From: CAYYGL01 sp964471235 | GTDB lineage: Bacteria > Calditrichota > Calditrichia > RBG-13-44-9 > J075 | Assembly (NCBI GenBank): GCA_964471235.1 | Contig: CAYYGL010000098.1 | Coordinates: 1-18,024, forward strand | Length of the DNA stretch: 18,024 nucleotides | Direction of reading: 5' to 3' | Shown: one piece after another, positions 1 through 7,777 of the stretch | Layout of the letters: each line of letters starts with the position of its first letter | How positions within the stretch are numbered: position 1 is the first letter of the stretch | Notes under the pieces: model-generated | What the model was told of the DNA's origin: nothing | Databases searched by the model: none | Seen by the model: the letters and a program-made list of their open reading frames with translations, nothing else | Position numbers and translations under genes: made by a program

Positions 1-922
1 TTACGGCGGATTTGGCACCGGCAAGAGTCATCTGCTCCATGCCATTGGCAACCATGTCTCTTCCCATTTACCCTCCTCCAAAATAAGGGTAATCGATTGT
101 CTGACATTTGTAAATGACTATGTCACTGCTTTACAGGGAAATCGCTTAAATCGCTATATGGGGGAACTGAGCAGTTACGATTTGCTGTTGTTCGATGATA
201 TCCATTTGATGGGCGGCAAAATGAAAACGCAGGAGGGGTTCTTGTTTGCCATGTCTCACCTGTTCCGCCGGGGAGGGCAGGTGGTGATAACATCCAATGT
301 GGCACCGGGTGCCATGGAACAATTTAATCCCCGCCTGATAGCCTTCCTGCAAAGCGGTCTGATTGTCGATTTGGTGCCGGTGGAGGCAAGCACTCGAGAA
401 GAAATGATACGTCAATTTTTTTTACAAAACGATTTCCATCCGGACGAGAAAGTTGTTCAATTGCTTGCGGAAAGTACTGTCCGGAATTTACATGATTTGC
501 AATCGATTCTGGTTCGCATTATTGCCCAGGTCTCTCTACTGAAAAAAAGTTTAACATATCAGGATGTGCGCTATATTCTCTCCCGAATGTGTCCCCAGGC
601 GCATATCGGCGATTCTGTGGCCCCGGCGTTCCGGCAAATCGGAATTGATGATGTGGTAAAAACCTGCTCGGAGTATTTCAAAATTCCAATGGATATTTTA
701 ACCGGTGTTTCCCGGAAAAAGCGGATCTTAAAAGCCCGTCATATTACCCTCTACCTTTGCCGGGAACTGACCCACGAATCTCTGAATACTATCGGGTATC
801 ATTTCTCCAATCTCAATCATGCAACGGTTCTTTATGCTCATAAAAAAGTAGAAGCCCAGCTCGAAAGCGACCCGCTGACCAAATCAGCAATCCGGGCGAT
901 AAAAGCCCTCCTTCTGCGATAA
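1..922 (+). CDS. DnaA-like AAA+ ATPase, divergent paralogue (5' end outside window)
   Basis: The reading frame is open from position 2, so the N-terminus lies upstream; 306 residues are visible. It shows the DnaA core in order. Walker A is GGFGTGKS at visible residues 2-9, Walker B is LLLFDDIH around 61-68 followed by the GGKxxTQE stretch, and sensor 1 is VVITSN. The C-terminal domain IV helix-turn-helix includes LYLCRELTHESL. Length from Walker A to the stop is close to that of ordinary DnaA (about 295 in E. coli). Key positions differ. The box VII segment reads PRLIAFLQSGL, keeping the first arginine but replacing the arginine finger (E. coli R285) with Phe. The sensor 2 arginine (R334) aligns with Ile in VRNLHDLQSIL. 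The DnaA-box-reading signature GRDHTTV is NLNHATV. No dnaN or gyrB lies alongside. I infer a second DnaA-type protein that binds ATP but is unlikely to be the standard initiator. The assignment to the DnaA family is firm; the role is unknown. Confidence 0.9.
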   Translation, partial: YGGFGTGKSHLLHAIGNHVSSHLPSSKIRVIDCLTFVNDYVTALQGNRLNRYMGELSSYDLLLFDDIHLMGGKMKTQEGFLFAMSHLFRRGGQVVITSNVAPGAMEQFNPRLIAFLQSGLIVDLVPVEASTREEMIRQFFLQNDFHPDEKVVQLLAESTVRNLHDLQSILVRIIAQVSLLKKSLTYQDVRYILSRMCPQAHIGDSVAPAFRQIGIDDVVKTCSEYFKIPMDILTGVSRKKRILKARHITLYLCRELTHESLNTIGYHFSNLNHATVLYAHKKVEAQLESDPLTKSAIRAIKALLLR

Positions 923-1032
923 CGTTACATCCCGCAACTTTATTTACCCTGCGATAAACTTATTTCCTGCTTTTCTTAGTTGCTTATTTTTCATATCTTA
1001 CGGCTTCAAAAAATCGAAGGCAGAGGTAATGC

Positions 1033-2058
1033 ATGAGAAAAGTCCTGGTTTCCGGGGAGGGGGTTCGTTTTCCAATTTTCGTTGTCGGTTCGATCATTCT
1101 CTCTCTCTTTATCTCATCATTATTTGCCTTTCCTTCCTCGCCCCACGGGGACACTTTATCATCTGCCCAACCTGATAGCAATGAAACGCTCAACGTTCCC
1201 ATGGGAACCGATACACTTTTGCATCCCATTCTGCCGGGAGATTCATTGCACCAGGACTCTCTTTCCCGGGCAGCGATGCAAGATACCCTGCCCCTTTATC
1301 ATCTCGATCGAACCATTCCGAACAATGCATTTCGAGTGGGTGAAAAATTAACGTTCAAGGTTCGCTATGGAATTATCAAAGCCGGAACCGCTACCATGGA
1401 AGTGAAAGAGCGGATAAAACTGCCGGATAGCTCCGAGGTTTATCATATCATTTCCACTGCCCGTTCCAGCGGCGCCTTCGATATCTTTTATAAAGTACGA
1501 GATAGCGTGGAAACTTTCCTGGATGTGCACGGTTTCTTTTCCCGAAAATTCAGAAAACAGCTGCGGGAAGGCGGGTACAAATATGATCTGTTCGTTGACT
1601 ATGACCAGCATCATGGAATTGCCAACGTGCAAACGATCCGATACTACAATGAAGAACCATTGCGGATCAAGAAGCAGGAGACGTTTCAATTGAAAGTGCC
1701 TGCATACGTGCTGGATGTTCTGGCTTCCTTTTATTATGTTCGAACCCAGGAGTTGCGGGTGGGTGAACCGATTTATATGACCAATCACGACAACAAGAAA
1801 GTATATGATTTACAGGTGATAATTCAAAGAAAAGAGCGGGTAAAAGTAAAAGCCGGAAAATTTAACTGCATTGTGATCAGTCCCCGGTTACGAGGGGAAG
1901 CGATTTTCAAACAGAAGGGCGAACTGTGGATCTGGTTAACGGATGATCAGTATAAAATCCCGGTACAAATGAAGTCTAAAGTGGTGGTGGGGTCGATTAC
2001 CACGGAACTAATTAAAATGGAAGGCGTTCCAACTCCTATTCCCGCACAAATAAAGTGA
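1033..2058 (+). CDS. DUF3108 domain envelope protein
   Basis: This is a 341-residue protein with a hydrophobic segment at about residues 13-32 (IFVVGSIILSLFISSLF), which reads as a signal peptide or N-terminal anchor. A low-complexity Ser/Asp/Thr/Pro stretch follows to about residue 90. The rest matches the DUF3108 family: the opening FRVGEKLTFKVRYG and AGTATMEV, a central beta-rich region, and the closing GELWIWLTDDQYKIPVQMKSK with VGSITTEL. DUF3108 proteins are exported beta-rich proteins of Gram-negative bacteria with no established function. The ATG is preceded by an AGAGG Shine-Dalgarno sequence. It starts 110 bases after the DnaA-like gene and ends 7 bases before the next gene, so the second pair is almost certainly co-transcribed. 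Family assignment is confident; function is not known. Confidence 0.85.
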   Translation: MRKVLVSGEGVRFPIFVVGSIILSLFISSLFAFPSSPHGDTLSSAQPDSNETLNVPMGTDTLLHPILPGDSLHQDSLSRAAMQDTLPLYHLDRTIPNNAFRVGEKLTFKVRYGIIKAGTATMEVKERIKLPDSSEVYHIISTARSSGAFDIFYKVRDSVETFLDVHGFFSRKFRKQLREGGYKYDLFVDYDQHHGIANVQTIRYYNEEPLRIKKQETFQLKVPAYVLDVLASFYYVRTQELRVGEPIYMTNHDNKKVYDLQVIIQRKERVKVKAGKFNCIVISPRLRGEAIFKQKGELWIWLTDDQYKIPVQMKSKVVVGSITTELIKMEGVPTPIPAQIK

Positions 2059-2065
2059 GGCGTCT

Positions 2066-3004
2066 ATGTCCAGGTATAAAAAACTAACATTTGATCACAT
2101 AAAAACCTACAGCATTCGGGAGCGTTACAGCAAGGTTGGGATTGGGGATTTTGCAACGGAAGTGAGCCGGCAATCTACCCTTGAGGAGTGGTTGAATGCC
2201 TTGCCGGAGATACTGATTGGGAAGGAATTTCGGGAATTTGTCCGACGGTTCCGGGATGCCCTTGATCGAAAACTGCCGGTCATCTGGATGATGGGCGCCC
2301 ACGTGATCAAGTGCGGTATTAATCCCTTAATCATTGAATTGCTGCGCCGGGGACACATCAGCCATTTAGCCATGAACGGCGCCGGGGTGATTCATGACGT
2401 CGAAGTCGCTTTATGGGGGATTACCAGTGAGGATGTGGCGGCGGGCTTGCAGGACGGCACGTTTGGGATGGCTAAAGAAACCGCCGAATTTATCAATGGC
2501 GCATTGACAGACAATCTGGGGAATGACAAAGGATATGGAGAGGTGGTTGCTGAAAAGCTGGCAAATACGAAAGCACCGAATGGACAATTGAGTTTGTTGC
2601 TCGCTGCCTGGGAACATGGGATTCCCCTCTCGGTTCATCCTGCCCTGGGAACGGAAATAATCCACCAGCATCCCAATCTGAACGGCGCTGCTTTCGGTGA
2701 GAAGGCGCTCTTAGATTTTCAACTGTTCACCCGGTCCCTTACAGAACTGAAAAAAGACAGCATCGTTGTCAATGCCGGTTCTGCCGTAATTATGCCGGAA
2801 GTGTTTCTGAAAGCGTTAACCGTAGTAAGGAACCTGGGCTATCCGGCTTTCGAGTTTTATACCGCGGTTTTTGATATGATTCGTCATTACCGCCCGGCGG
2901 AGAACGTGATGCACCGCCCGACCCTGGGCGGCGGGAAAGGGTATTATTTTGTCGGTCATCATGAGTTGATGCTTCCCCTGCTGATCGGGCTGCTGCTGGA
3001 GTAG
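2066..3004 (+). CDS. Conserved protein, possibly deoxyhypusine synthase-like
   Basis: This is a 312-residue soluble protein with no signal peptide or membrane segment. A GAGG Shine-Dalgarno at the end of the previous gene precedes the ATG. It has well-conserved-looking blocks: MMGAHVIKCGINPLIIELL (about 75-93), HLAMNGAGVIHDVEVAL, a Gly-rich NAGSAVIMPEVFLKAL, and a C-terminal GGGKGYYFVGHHELMLPLL. The layout of a Rossmann-like strand followed by xxxGAGVIHDxE recalls the TTAGGxxED region of the deoxyhypusine synthase/homospermidine synthase family (NAD-dependent transfer of an aminobutyl group). The standard motif itself is not present, and the active-site lysine of that family cannot be placed. 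The family link is therefore a hypothesis. It could instead be a separate uncharacterised NAD-binding family. Its close spacing with the DUF3108 gene suggests an operon but gives no functional clue. Confidence 0.65.
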   Translation: MSRYKKLTFDHIKTYSIRERYSKVGIGDFATEVSRQSTLEEWLNALPEILIGKEFREFVRRFRDALDRKLPVIWMMGAHVIKCGINPLIIELLRRGHISHLAMNGAGVIHDVEVALWGITSEDVAAGLQDGTFGMAKETAEFINGALTDNLGNDKGYGEVVAEKLANTKAPNGQLSLLLAAWEHGIPLSVHPALGTEIIHQHPNLNGAAFGEKALLDFQLFTRSLTELKKDSIVVNAGSAVIMPEVFLKALTVVRNLGYPAFEFYTAVFDMIRHYRPAENVMHRPTLGGGKGYYFVGHHELMLPLLIGLLLE

Positions 3005-3060
3005 CGGTTGGTTGCCCGGCTTCAACCACTCACTCAATCGACTATATCCGAATTTCCCTC

Positions 3061-3090
3061 TTGCCTGCTCACCGACATAAGCTGTAAATT
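3061..3090 (+). promoter_or_regulatory. Candidate sigma70-like promoter for the DUF4835 gene
   Basis: TTGCCT at 3061-3066 and TAAATT at 3085-3090 are separated by 18 bases. The same -10 hexamer, TAAATT, appears in the two better candidates at 14844-14934. The predicted start would leave a leader of about 45-50 bases before the ATG at 3145. The -35 box is weak, so this is only a candidate. Confidence 0.35.
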
Positions 3091-3144
3091 TCATGCGGTT
3101 TTAAACGATATGTTATTGCGAATTCAAAGCGACAGGTAAGCTTT

Positions 3145-4029
3145 ATGAGAGAGCTCATTATTTCCCTGTTAGCGGCGTTTGGGCTGCTGAGCATTGCCGT
3201 ACCAATCAATACCGTTCAGGCACAAACAGTACGCGCCAAAGTAACCCTTCAGGCGGACCGGATGCAGCCGGAAGACCAGACAATTTTAAAGGAAATGCCC
3301 CGGCAGTTAGAAGATTATATCAACAGTTACAGTTGGTCTGACGAACATCAGGATATTCTGATCAATATTCGATTGAGTTTCGTGATCGAGACATTCTCCC
3401 AACGAGGTTCTGACAGACTCTACCGTGGTCAATTTTTGATTAGTTCCTCCTCCGGTGAAAACATGGTGGACCGGGCATTTGAGTTTACCTACCAGAGGGG
3501 GCAATTCATGGATCACAATCGCCCCCTGTATGATCCGCTCCTCTCCCTGGTTGATTTTTATATCTATATGGCAATTGCCGGAGAGATGGATACGTATATT
3601 TTGCTAGGCGGAACTCACTTTTACGATAAAGCCCGTGCAGTTGTGAATGAAGCCCTGGTAAGCAATTACCCGGTCGGTTGGCGCCTCCGCCAGGATGAAG
3701 TGGATTTGATCACCGATGGGGATCACCGCCCCCTGCGGGAGGCAAAATTTTATTATTACGAGGGGTTGTTTTACATTGAAGTGCGAAAAGATGCCCGACG
3801 AGCCCGGGAGCGTGCCCGTAAGGTTGTGGAACTACTGAACAAGGTTCACCAGCGACGCCCGAACAGCGCTGCTTTAAAACGCTTTTTAGATGCCCATTAC
3901 CAGGAATTCTGTGAATTGTTTTCTTACGATGAAAACCGTGAAAACGCCAACCAGATGATGACGATTGATAACCGTCACATGGAGACCTATCAAGCCTGCG
4001 GGTCGGAAAACAGACAGGATATACGGTAA
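3145..4029 (+). CDS. DUF4835 family exported protein (PorD-like)
   Basis: This is a 294-residue protein with a clear Sec signal peptide, ending in VQA just before QTVRAKV at about residue 26. An AGG Shine-Dalgarno precedes the ATG. The mature part follows the DUF4835 pattern. It has an N-terminal region about the assembly of beta strands, DILINIRLSFVIETF, then LYRGQFLISSSS, FEFTYQRG, RPLYDPLLSLVDFYIYMAIAGEMDTYILLGG, HFYDKAR, VGWRLRQDEVDLI, and a final RPLREAKFYYYEGLFY helical part. DUF4835 proteins are common in Bacteroidota and relatives, where they are annotated as PorD of the type IX secretion system. No other secretion gene is visible here, so I do not assign that role. It has its own upstream gap of 140 bases and converges with the lipoprotein gene on the other strand. 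Confidence 0.75.
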   Translation: MRELIISLLAAFGLLSIAVPINTVQAQTVRAKVTLQADRMQPEDQTILKEMPRQLEDYINSYSWSDEHQDILINIRLSFVIETFSQRGSDRLYRGQFLISSSSGENMVDRAFEFTYQRGQFMDHNRPLYDPLLSLVDFYIYMAIAGEMDTYILLGGTHFYDKARAVVNEALVSNYPVGWRLRQDEVDLITDGDHRPLREAKFYYYEGLFYIEVRKDARRARERARKVVELLNKVHQRRPNSAALKRFLDAHYQEFCELFSYDENRENANQMMTIDNRHMETYQACGSENRQDIR

Positions 4030-4084
4030 CGTCGAGGTTCTTCGCCCGGAGGGTATATGGGAGGGACTCTGCTGTTAACGGGGG

Positions 4085-5248
4085 TTACTGCAAACGGATG
4101 CTCTCCGCATTGGGTACTTCGACAGACCCCGCTTTCGGCGCCACCGATGGCGGCAGACTCTGCCCGATGGCAAATAATCGCACCCGTGAAATCCTTTCCT
4201 TACATAAGTTAAAATTCCTGTCCAGCTCCTGCGCTTTTTCCAAAAAACGCAATGCTTCCCGGTAAAATCCCTGGTCTTCCTTTGCTAAACCGCTACTGAA
4301 TGCCAGAAAAGCTTCCCAATTTTCCGTTGGTAGTTCCATCACAATTTGCTGCGCCTCTTCCGGAATGGTCAATCCGATTTTTTCCAGCACATTCAAAAAA
4401 ATCTCTTTCTCTAAATAGAGCAGATTTTCCAATTTATCGGCATGAGTGGTGGTGGAGGGAAACTGCCCGGTTAACAAATTCCAATGGGCAACATCCACAA
4501 TCAGGATATTATCTTCCAGCACATTATAAGAGCTTCGGATCACGGTTCCGGCGCCAAAAAATTTCCCGATTCGAATGGTGGTGTTTTCATTGGTCAGGGA
4601 AGTGGTTTGACGACGGATTTCGTTTAGCAACACTTCTATCTTCCAGCGTTCAATAACCGTCAATTGCGGTATTTGCGACAAATCCTTTACCAGAAGTTCC
4701 GCCAGTCCTTTTCCCAGCGGGAAATAAATCGGATTTTCCCCATGATATTTGAATGGAAATACCGCAAGGGTGTTGCGATTCATTCTTTTCGTCGAATCAG
4801 CCTTTTCCATTCTCAGTTTCTCAATCAATTGTGCCTTTTCCTGTTCAAACCGAACAAGCTGGTACCGGCCCTTTAACCAGGTGAAAAACGGAGACGAACT
4901 GGGATAATTCTTGTAGGAGGCATACAAACCTAATGCCTCGAAAGGGCGCTGAGTTGCCTCCAGGGTTAAGCCCAGGTAACAAACCGCAGGAGGATAGTTC
5001 GGTTCGATTTCCAAAGCCTTGGCAAAAAGCCTGCTCGCCCTTTGGAGCTCATTCGTGCGATAATAGAGAATACCTAACTCTGTAATCGCCCCGGTATCTA
5101 AAGGGTTGGCTTTTATTTTTTCCTGTGCCTGCCGAATTTCTTCCCGTAATGCCTGCTGATCCTCATATACCGTTGCTTTTGAACAGGAAACGAAGAAGAA
5201 CACCTCGCCCAACAGGAAAAAAATAACCAGGTATTTGCGGAAATCCAT
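4085..5248 (-). CDS. TPR and CsgG-like lipoprotein
   Basis: I place the start at 5248, giving 387 residues, although the frame stays open to 5470. From 5248 the protein begins with Lys/Arg and a hydrophobic run ending in FVSC, a lipobox with Cys22 as lipidation site, and an AGGATGG Shine-Dalgarno lies upstream. Residues about 45-105 look like tetratricopeptide repeats (ITELGILYYRTNELQRASRLF, ALEIEPNYPPA). Residues about 150-290 look like a CsgG/FlgO-type domain: TLAVFPF, GKGLAELLVKDLSQIPQLTVIER, KFFGAGTVIRSSYNVLEDNILIVDV. A further TPR-like helix pair follows near 320-355. Such lipoproteins sit in the outer membrane or periplasm as assembly or scaffold factors; the precise client is unknown. 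It is separated from the biotin genes by a 471-base gap and likely has its own promoter. Confidence 0.75.
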   Translation of the reverse strand: MDFRKYLVIFFLLGEVFFFVSCSKATVYEDQQALREEIRQAQEKIKANPLDTGAITELGILYYRTNELQRASRLFAKALEIEPNYPPAVCYLGLTLEATQRPFEALGLYASYKNYPSSSPFFTWLKGRYQLVRFEQEKAQLIEKLRMEKADSTKRMNRNTLAVFPFKYHGENPIYFPLGKGLAELLVKDLSQIPQLTVIERWKIEVLLNEIRRQTTSLTNENTTIRIGKFFGAGTVIRSSYNVLEDNILIVDVAHWNLLTGQFPSTTTHADKLENLLYLEKEIFLNVLEKIGLTIPEEAQQIVMELPTENWEAFLAFSSGLAKEDQGFYREALRFLEKAQELDRNFNLCKERISRVRLFAIGQSLPPSVAPKAGSVEVPNAESIRLQ

Positions 5249-5719
5249 CAATTCTATCCATCCTGTTTTCTGGGTGAAGGTACGATTGTTGAAAAATTTC
5301 CCGGATGTCACCAGCCGGAATATGCCATGCTGAACCGCCACATCCCCCTTCAACTTATGAATATTGATTAAATAACCGTGCCACCAACAAAATAAATTTT
5401 GACAAAATAAATTTTGTCGCTCCTCCGCTGTGAGCATTAAAAATAGCCCGATTAATGATTCAAACTCCATTATTGAAGCCGATTGGAAAAATACTCAATC
5501 GAGTTAGCAGTTTTCCCGACATCCAGGGAAACTTATACTCACTTATCATTTCAACGGTGATGATGGCAACAAAAATGAGGAATAGCTTTTTTGTTATAAA
5601 TTTGGTGGAGACGACCGCAGACATCGTTTCTCAAATTGGTAGCGTATCGCAATCTCGTTCCGTAACCCAGATAGCAAATAAGTAAACATCAAATTTTGAC
5701 CATAAAAACAACTGTCTTG
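5249..5719. other. 471-base gap upstream of the lipoprotein gene
   Basis: No convincing gene lies here. The stretch directly upstream of the lipoprotein (5249-5470) is open in frame with it but looks like leader sequence. It contains a duplicated near-palindrome (5388-5417, listed separately). On the - strand, 5460-5624 is a 54-codon reading frame starting ATGTCTGCG with a hydrophobic run (LFLIFVAIITVEMI) that could be one membrane segment. It has only a weak Shine-Dalgarno and no recognisable family, and may be chance or a gene remnant. A + strand frame across 5455-5685 has no similarity that I recognise. The region is AT-rich and probably holds the promoter for the lipoprotein gene. Confidence 0.5.
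5388..5417. repeat. Two tandem 15-base near-palindromes
   Basis: CAAAATAAATTTTGA at 5388-5402 is followed directly by CAAAATAAATTTTGT at 5403-5417, identical in 14 of 15 positions. Each copy is a near-perfect dyad, with arms CAAAAT and ATTTTG around two A residues. For the second copy the dyad extends to GACAAAAT/ATTTTGTC at 5401-5418. Two tandem dyads upstream of a gene (140-170 bases before the lipoprotein start) would suit a dimeric repressor or activator. This is inferred from symmetry only. Confidence 0.55.
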
Positions 5720-6223
5720 TTACTGAAGTGTTATCAACACGTCATCTTTTTCAACCGCCTGACTGGGTTGAACCAGAATTTTAGAAACCATGCCATCCCT
5801 GGATGCCCGGATTTCATTTTCCATTTTCATCGCCTCCATCACCAATAACGGCTGCCCGGTGACGACCTTTTGACCCTCTTCAACCTCGATGCGGAGGATC
5901 ATCCCGGGCATGGGGGCAACAATTTCGCCTCCATGCGCTTTCAGCTCACTGTTGCCGAAAATCTCGCTTTCCAATTTTTGCCGTTCGTTGAACACCTGAA
6001 TATCGCAGGCGTGTTGCTCCATAAACAACCGGATATGCTGATCCCGGAATTCCGCACCGACCGTATAGGAAAAATTGTCAATAATGATAGAAAACGTCTG
6101 GTCATCCGTGGGTTTTAAATCGACCCGATGGTGCTTCTTCCCGTTTCGGATAACCAGGTAGCCGTCTTTTTCCTGGATTTCCAATTCATGAAAAGTGTCG
6201 GCTTTTTTGATATAGTATTTCAT
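5720..6223 (-). CDS. Biotin carboxyl carrier protein of an acyl-CoA carboxylase
   Basis: This 167-residue protein ends in a biotinyl domain: HGGEIVAPMPGMILRI, EEGQKVVTGQPLLVMEAMKMENEI, then SKILVQPSQAVEKDDVLITL. Lys133 in EAMKM is the biotinylation site. The N-terminal 90 residues are an uncharacterised leader typical of carrier subunits paired with long biotin carboxylases. The carrier swings carboxybiotin from the biotin carboxylase to a carboxyltransferase. It follows accC by 48 bases in the same direction, so the two are surely co-expressed. The carboxyltransferase is not in the window, so the substrate (acetyl-, propionyl- or another acyl-CoA) cannot be read. I chose ATG at 6223 with TGGATG upstream; an in-frame TTG at 6235 is an alternative start. 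Confidence 0.92.
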   Translation of the reverse strand: MKYYIKKADTFHELEIQEKDGYLVIRNGKKHHRVDLKPTDDQTFSIIIDNFSYTVGAEFRDQHIRLFMEQHACDIQVFNERQKLESEIFGNSELKAHGGEIVAPMPGMILRIEVEEGQKVVTGQPLLVMEAMKMENEIRASRDGMVSKILVQPSQAVEKDDVLITLQ

Positions 6224-6271
6224 GATATCATCCAATCGGTTCGAGGTGTCCGGGCGTAAAGACCGAAATGT

Positions 6272-7777
6272 TTACCTGGGGAATGCTCGCAATTTCCAGG
6301 GAGATAGGGAAGATTGATGATGATTTTCCCGGGCGGCGACTTGAAATTTACGGGAAGCATCCCGGTAATATGCCAGTGCCGCTCCGATGATATCCATCAT
6401 GGAATCGGTTTTCCATAAAGCGGTTTTCATTTGCTCCCAGTGACTGTCCACAAAATGGGTGGTGAAACTGCCTTTGAGAAATTCCGGATGGTGGAGAACC
6501 GCCATGCAGAAGGGAATGGTCGTCTGCACCCCATCAACCTGGAATTCCCGTAATGCCCGCTCCATACGGCGAATAGCTTCCGGACGATTGGTGCCCCAGA
6601 CAATCAGTTTGGCAAATAGCGGATCATAGTAGCGGGATATTTCCGAGTTTGCGTCGATGCCGCTATCTACCCGAACCCCGGGACCTTCCGGGTGATTTAA
6701 ATAGACGATTTTACCGGTGGACGGGACAAAGTAGTTAAACACATCCTCAGCATTAATACGGCATTCGATAGCATGGCCCCTGGGACGCACTTGTTCCCGG
6801 GTTAATGAAAGCGGTTTTCCCTCGGCAATCTCAATTTGCAGTTTCACCAGGTCAATTCCCATTACCATTTCCGTAACCGGGTGCTCCACTTGCAAGCGGG
6901 TGTTCATTTCCAGAAAAAAGAAGTTCCCATCAGCATCATACAGGAATTCCACCGTGCCGGCATTTTCATACCCACAGGCTTTGGCAACCTGAATTGCCAC
7001 CTCCCCCATCTGTCGGCGTTTTTCTTCACTCAGCACCACCGAAGGGCATTCCTCTATCACCTTTTGATGGCGCCGCTGGATGGAGCAGTCCCGTTCCCAC
7101 AGGTGGATGACATTCCCGTGTTGATCGGCAATGATTTGAAATTCGATATGCTTGGGGGCTTCGATAAATTTTTCCAGATAAACCGTGTCATCTCCAAAAG
7201 CCTTTTTGGCTTCCCCGCGGGCAGCGGTTAACGCTCGTTTCAATTCTCCGGCGCTTTTCACCACGCGCATCCCCTTTCCCCCGCCGCCGGCTGCCGCCTT
7301 GATGAGCACCGGGTATCCTCCCATGCCGGATATGATGTTTTGAGCATGGGCAACCGAGGTAATCGCTTCGGTAGAACCGGGAACCACCGGAATCCCGGCC
7401 TCGATCATCGTTTTCCGGGAGGCGGTTTTGCTGCCCATCAACCGGATGGTTTCCGGGCGGGGACCGATAAAAATTAAACCGGCACCCTGCACCTGTTCGG
7501 CAAATTGAACATTTTCGGCTAAGAATCCATACCCCGGGTGGATGGCATCGCAATTTGCCTCCCGGGCAATCTCAATTAAGGTATCTCCCTTTAAGTAGCT
7601 TTCGGATGCCGGCGGCGGTCCGATGAAATACGCTTCATCAGCCATTAATACGTGAGGCGAAAGGCGATCGGCGGAAGAATATACCGCAACGGTGCGTATC
7701 CCCATTTCCCGGCAGGTGCGGATGATGCGCAGGGCAATTTCACCCCTGTTGGCTATCAGAATCTTCTTGATTTTCAT
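6272..7777 (-). CDS. accC: Biotin carboxylase subunit of an acyl-CoA carboxylase
   Basis: This 501-residue enzyme carries out ATP- and bicarbonate-dependent carboxylation of biotin on the carrier protein encoded downstream. Visible landmarks are the N-terminal KKILIANRGEIALRIIRTCRE, HPGYGFLAEN at 80-89, the ATP-grasp loop GGGGKGMR at 164-171, the catalytic EMNTRLQVEHPVTE near 290-300, and the carboxylase C-terminal domain with VDSGI and YYDPLFAKLIVWG. All expected active-site features appear present. About 50 C-terminal residues beyond the standard domain (from about MMDIIGAALAYY) are not obvious parts of the family. The start at ATG 7777 lies inside the end of the HisI-like gene (38-base overlap, different frame); a TTG two codons upstream is less likely. 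The overlap suggests translational coupling. Confidence 0.93.
   Translation of the reverse strand: MKIKKILIANRGEIALRIIRTCREMGIRTVAVYSSADRLSPHVLMADEAYFIGPPPASESYLKGDTLIEIAREANCDAIHPGYGFLAENVQFAEQVQGAGLIFIGPRPETIRLMGSKTASRKTMIEAGIPVVPGSTEAITSVAHAQNIISGMGGYPVLIKAAAGGGGKGMRVVKSAGELKRALTAARGEAKKAFGDDTVYLEKFIEAPKHIEFQIIADQHGNVIHLWERDCSIQRRHQKVIEECPSVVLSEEKRRQMGEVAIQVAKACGYENAGTVEFLYDADGNFFFLEMNTRLQVEHPVTEMVMGIDLVKLQIEIAEGKPLSLTREQVRPRGHAIECRINAEDVFNYFVPSTGKIVYLNHPEGPGVRVDSGIDANSEISRYYDPLFAKLIVWGTNRPEAIRRMERALREFQVDGVQTTIPFCMAVLHHPEFLKGSFTTHFVDSHWEQMKTALWKTDSMMDIIGAALAYYRDASRKFQVAARENHHQSSLSPWKLRAFPR

Noticed and set aside
3004..3030. Hairpin GGTTG...CAACC after the third gene
   Set aside because: The stem is only five bases and lacks a T-run, so it is not a convincing terminator.
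4030..4084. Terminator between the convergent DUF4835 and lipoprotein genes
   Set aside because: I found no GC-rich stem followed by a T-run in either direction.
5249..5470. Longer lipoprotein start at 5470
   Set aside because: The shorter start at 5248 begins a typical lipoprotein signal with lipobox and a Shine-Dalgarno. The 74-residue upstream extension has no recognisable family and would bury the signal peptide.
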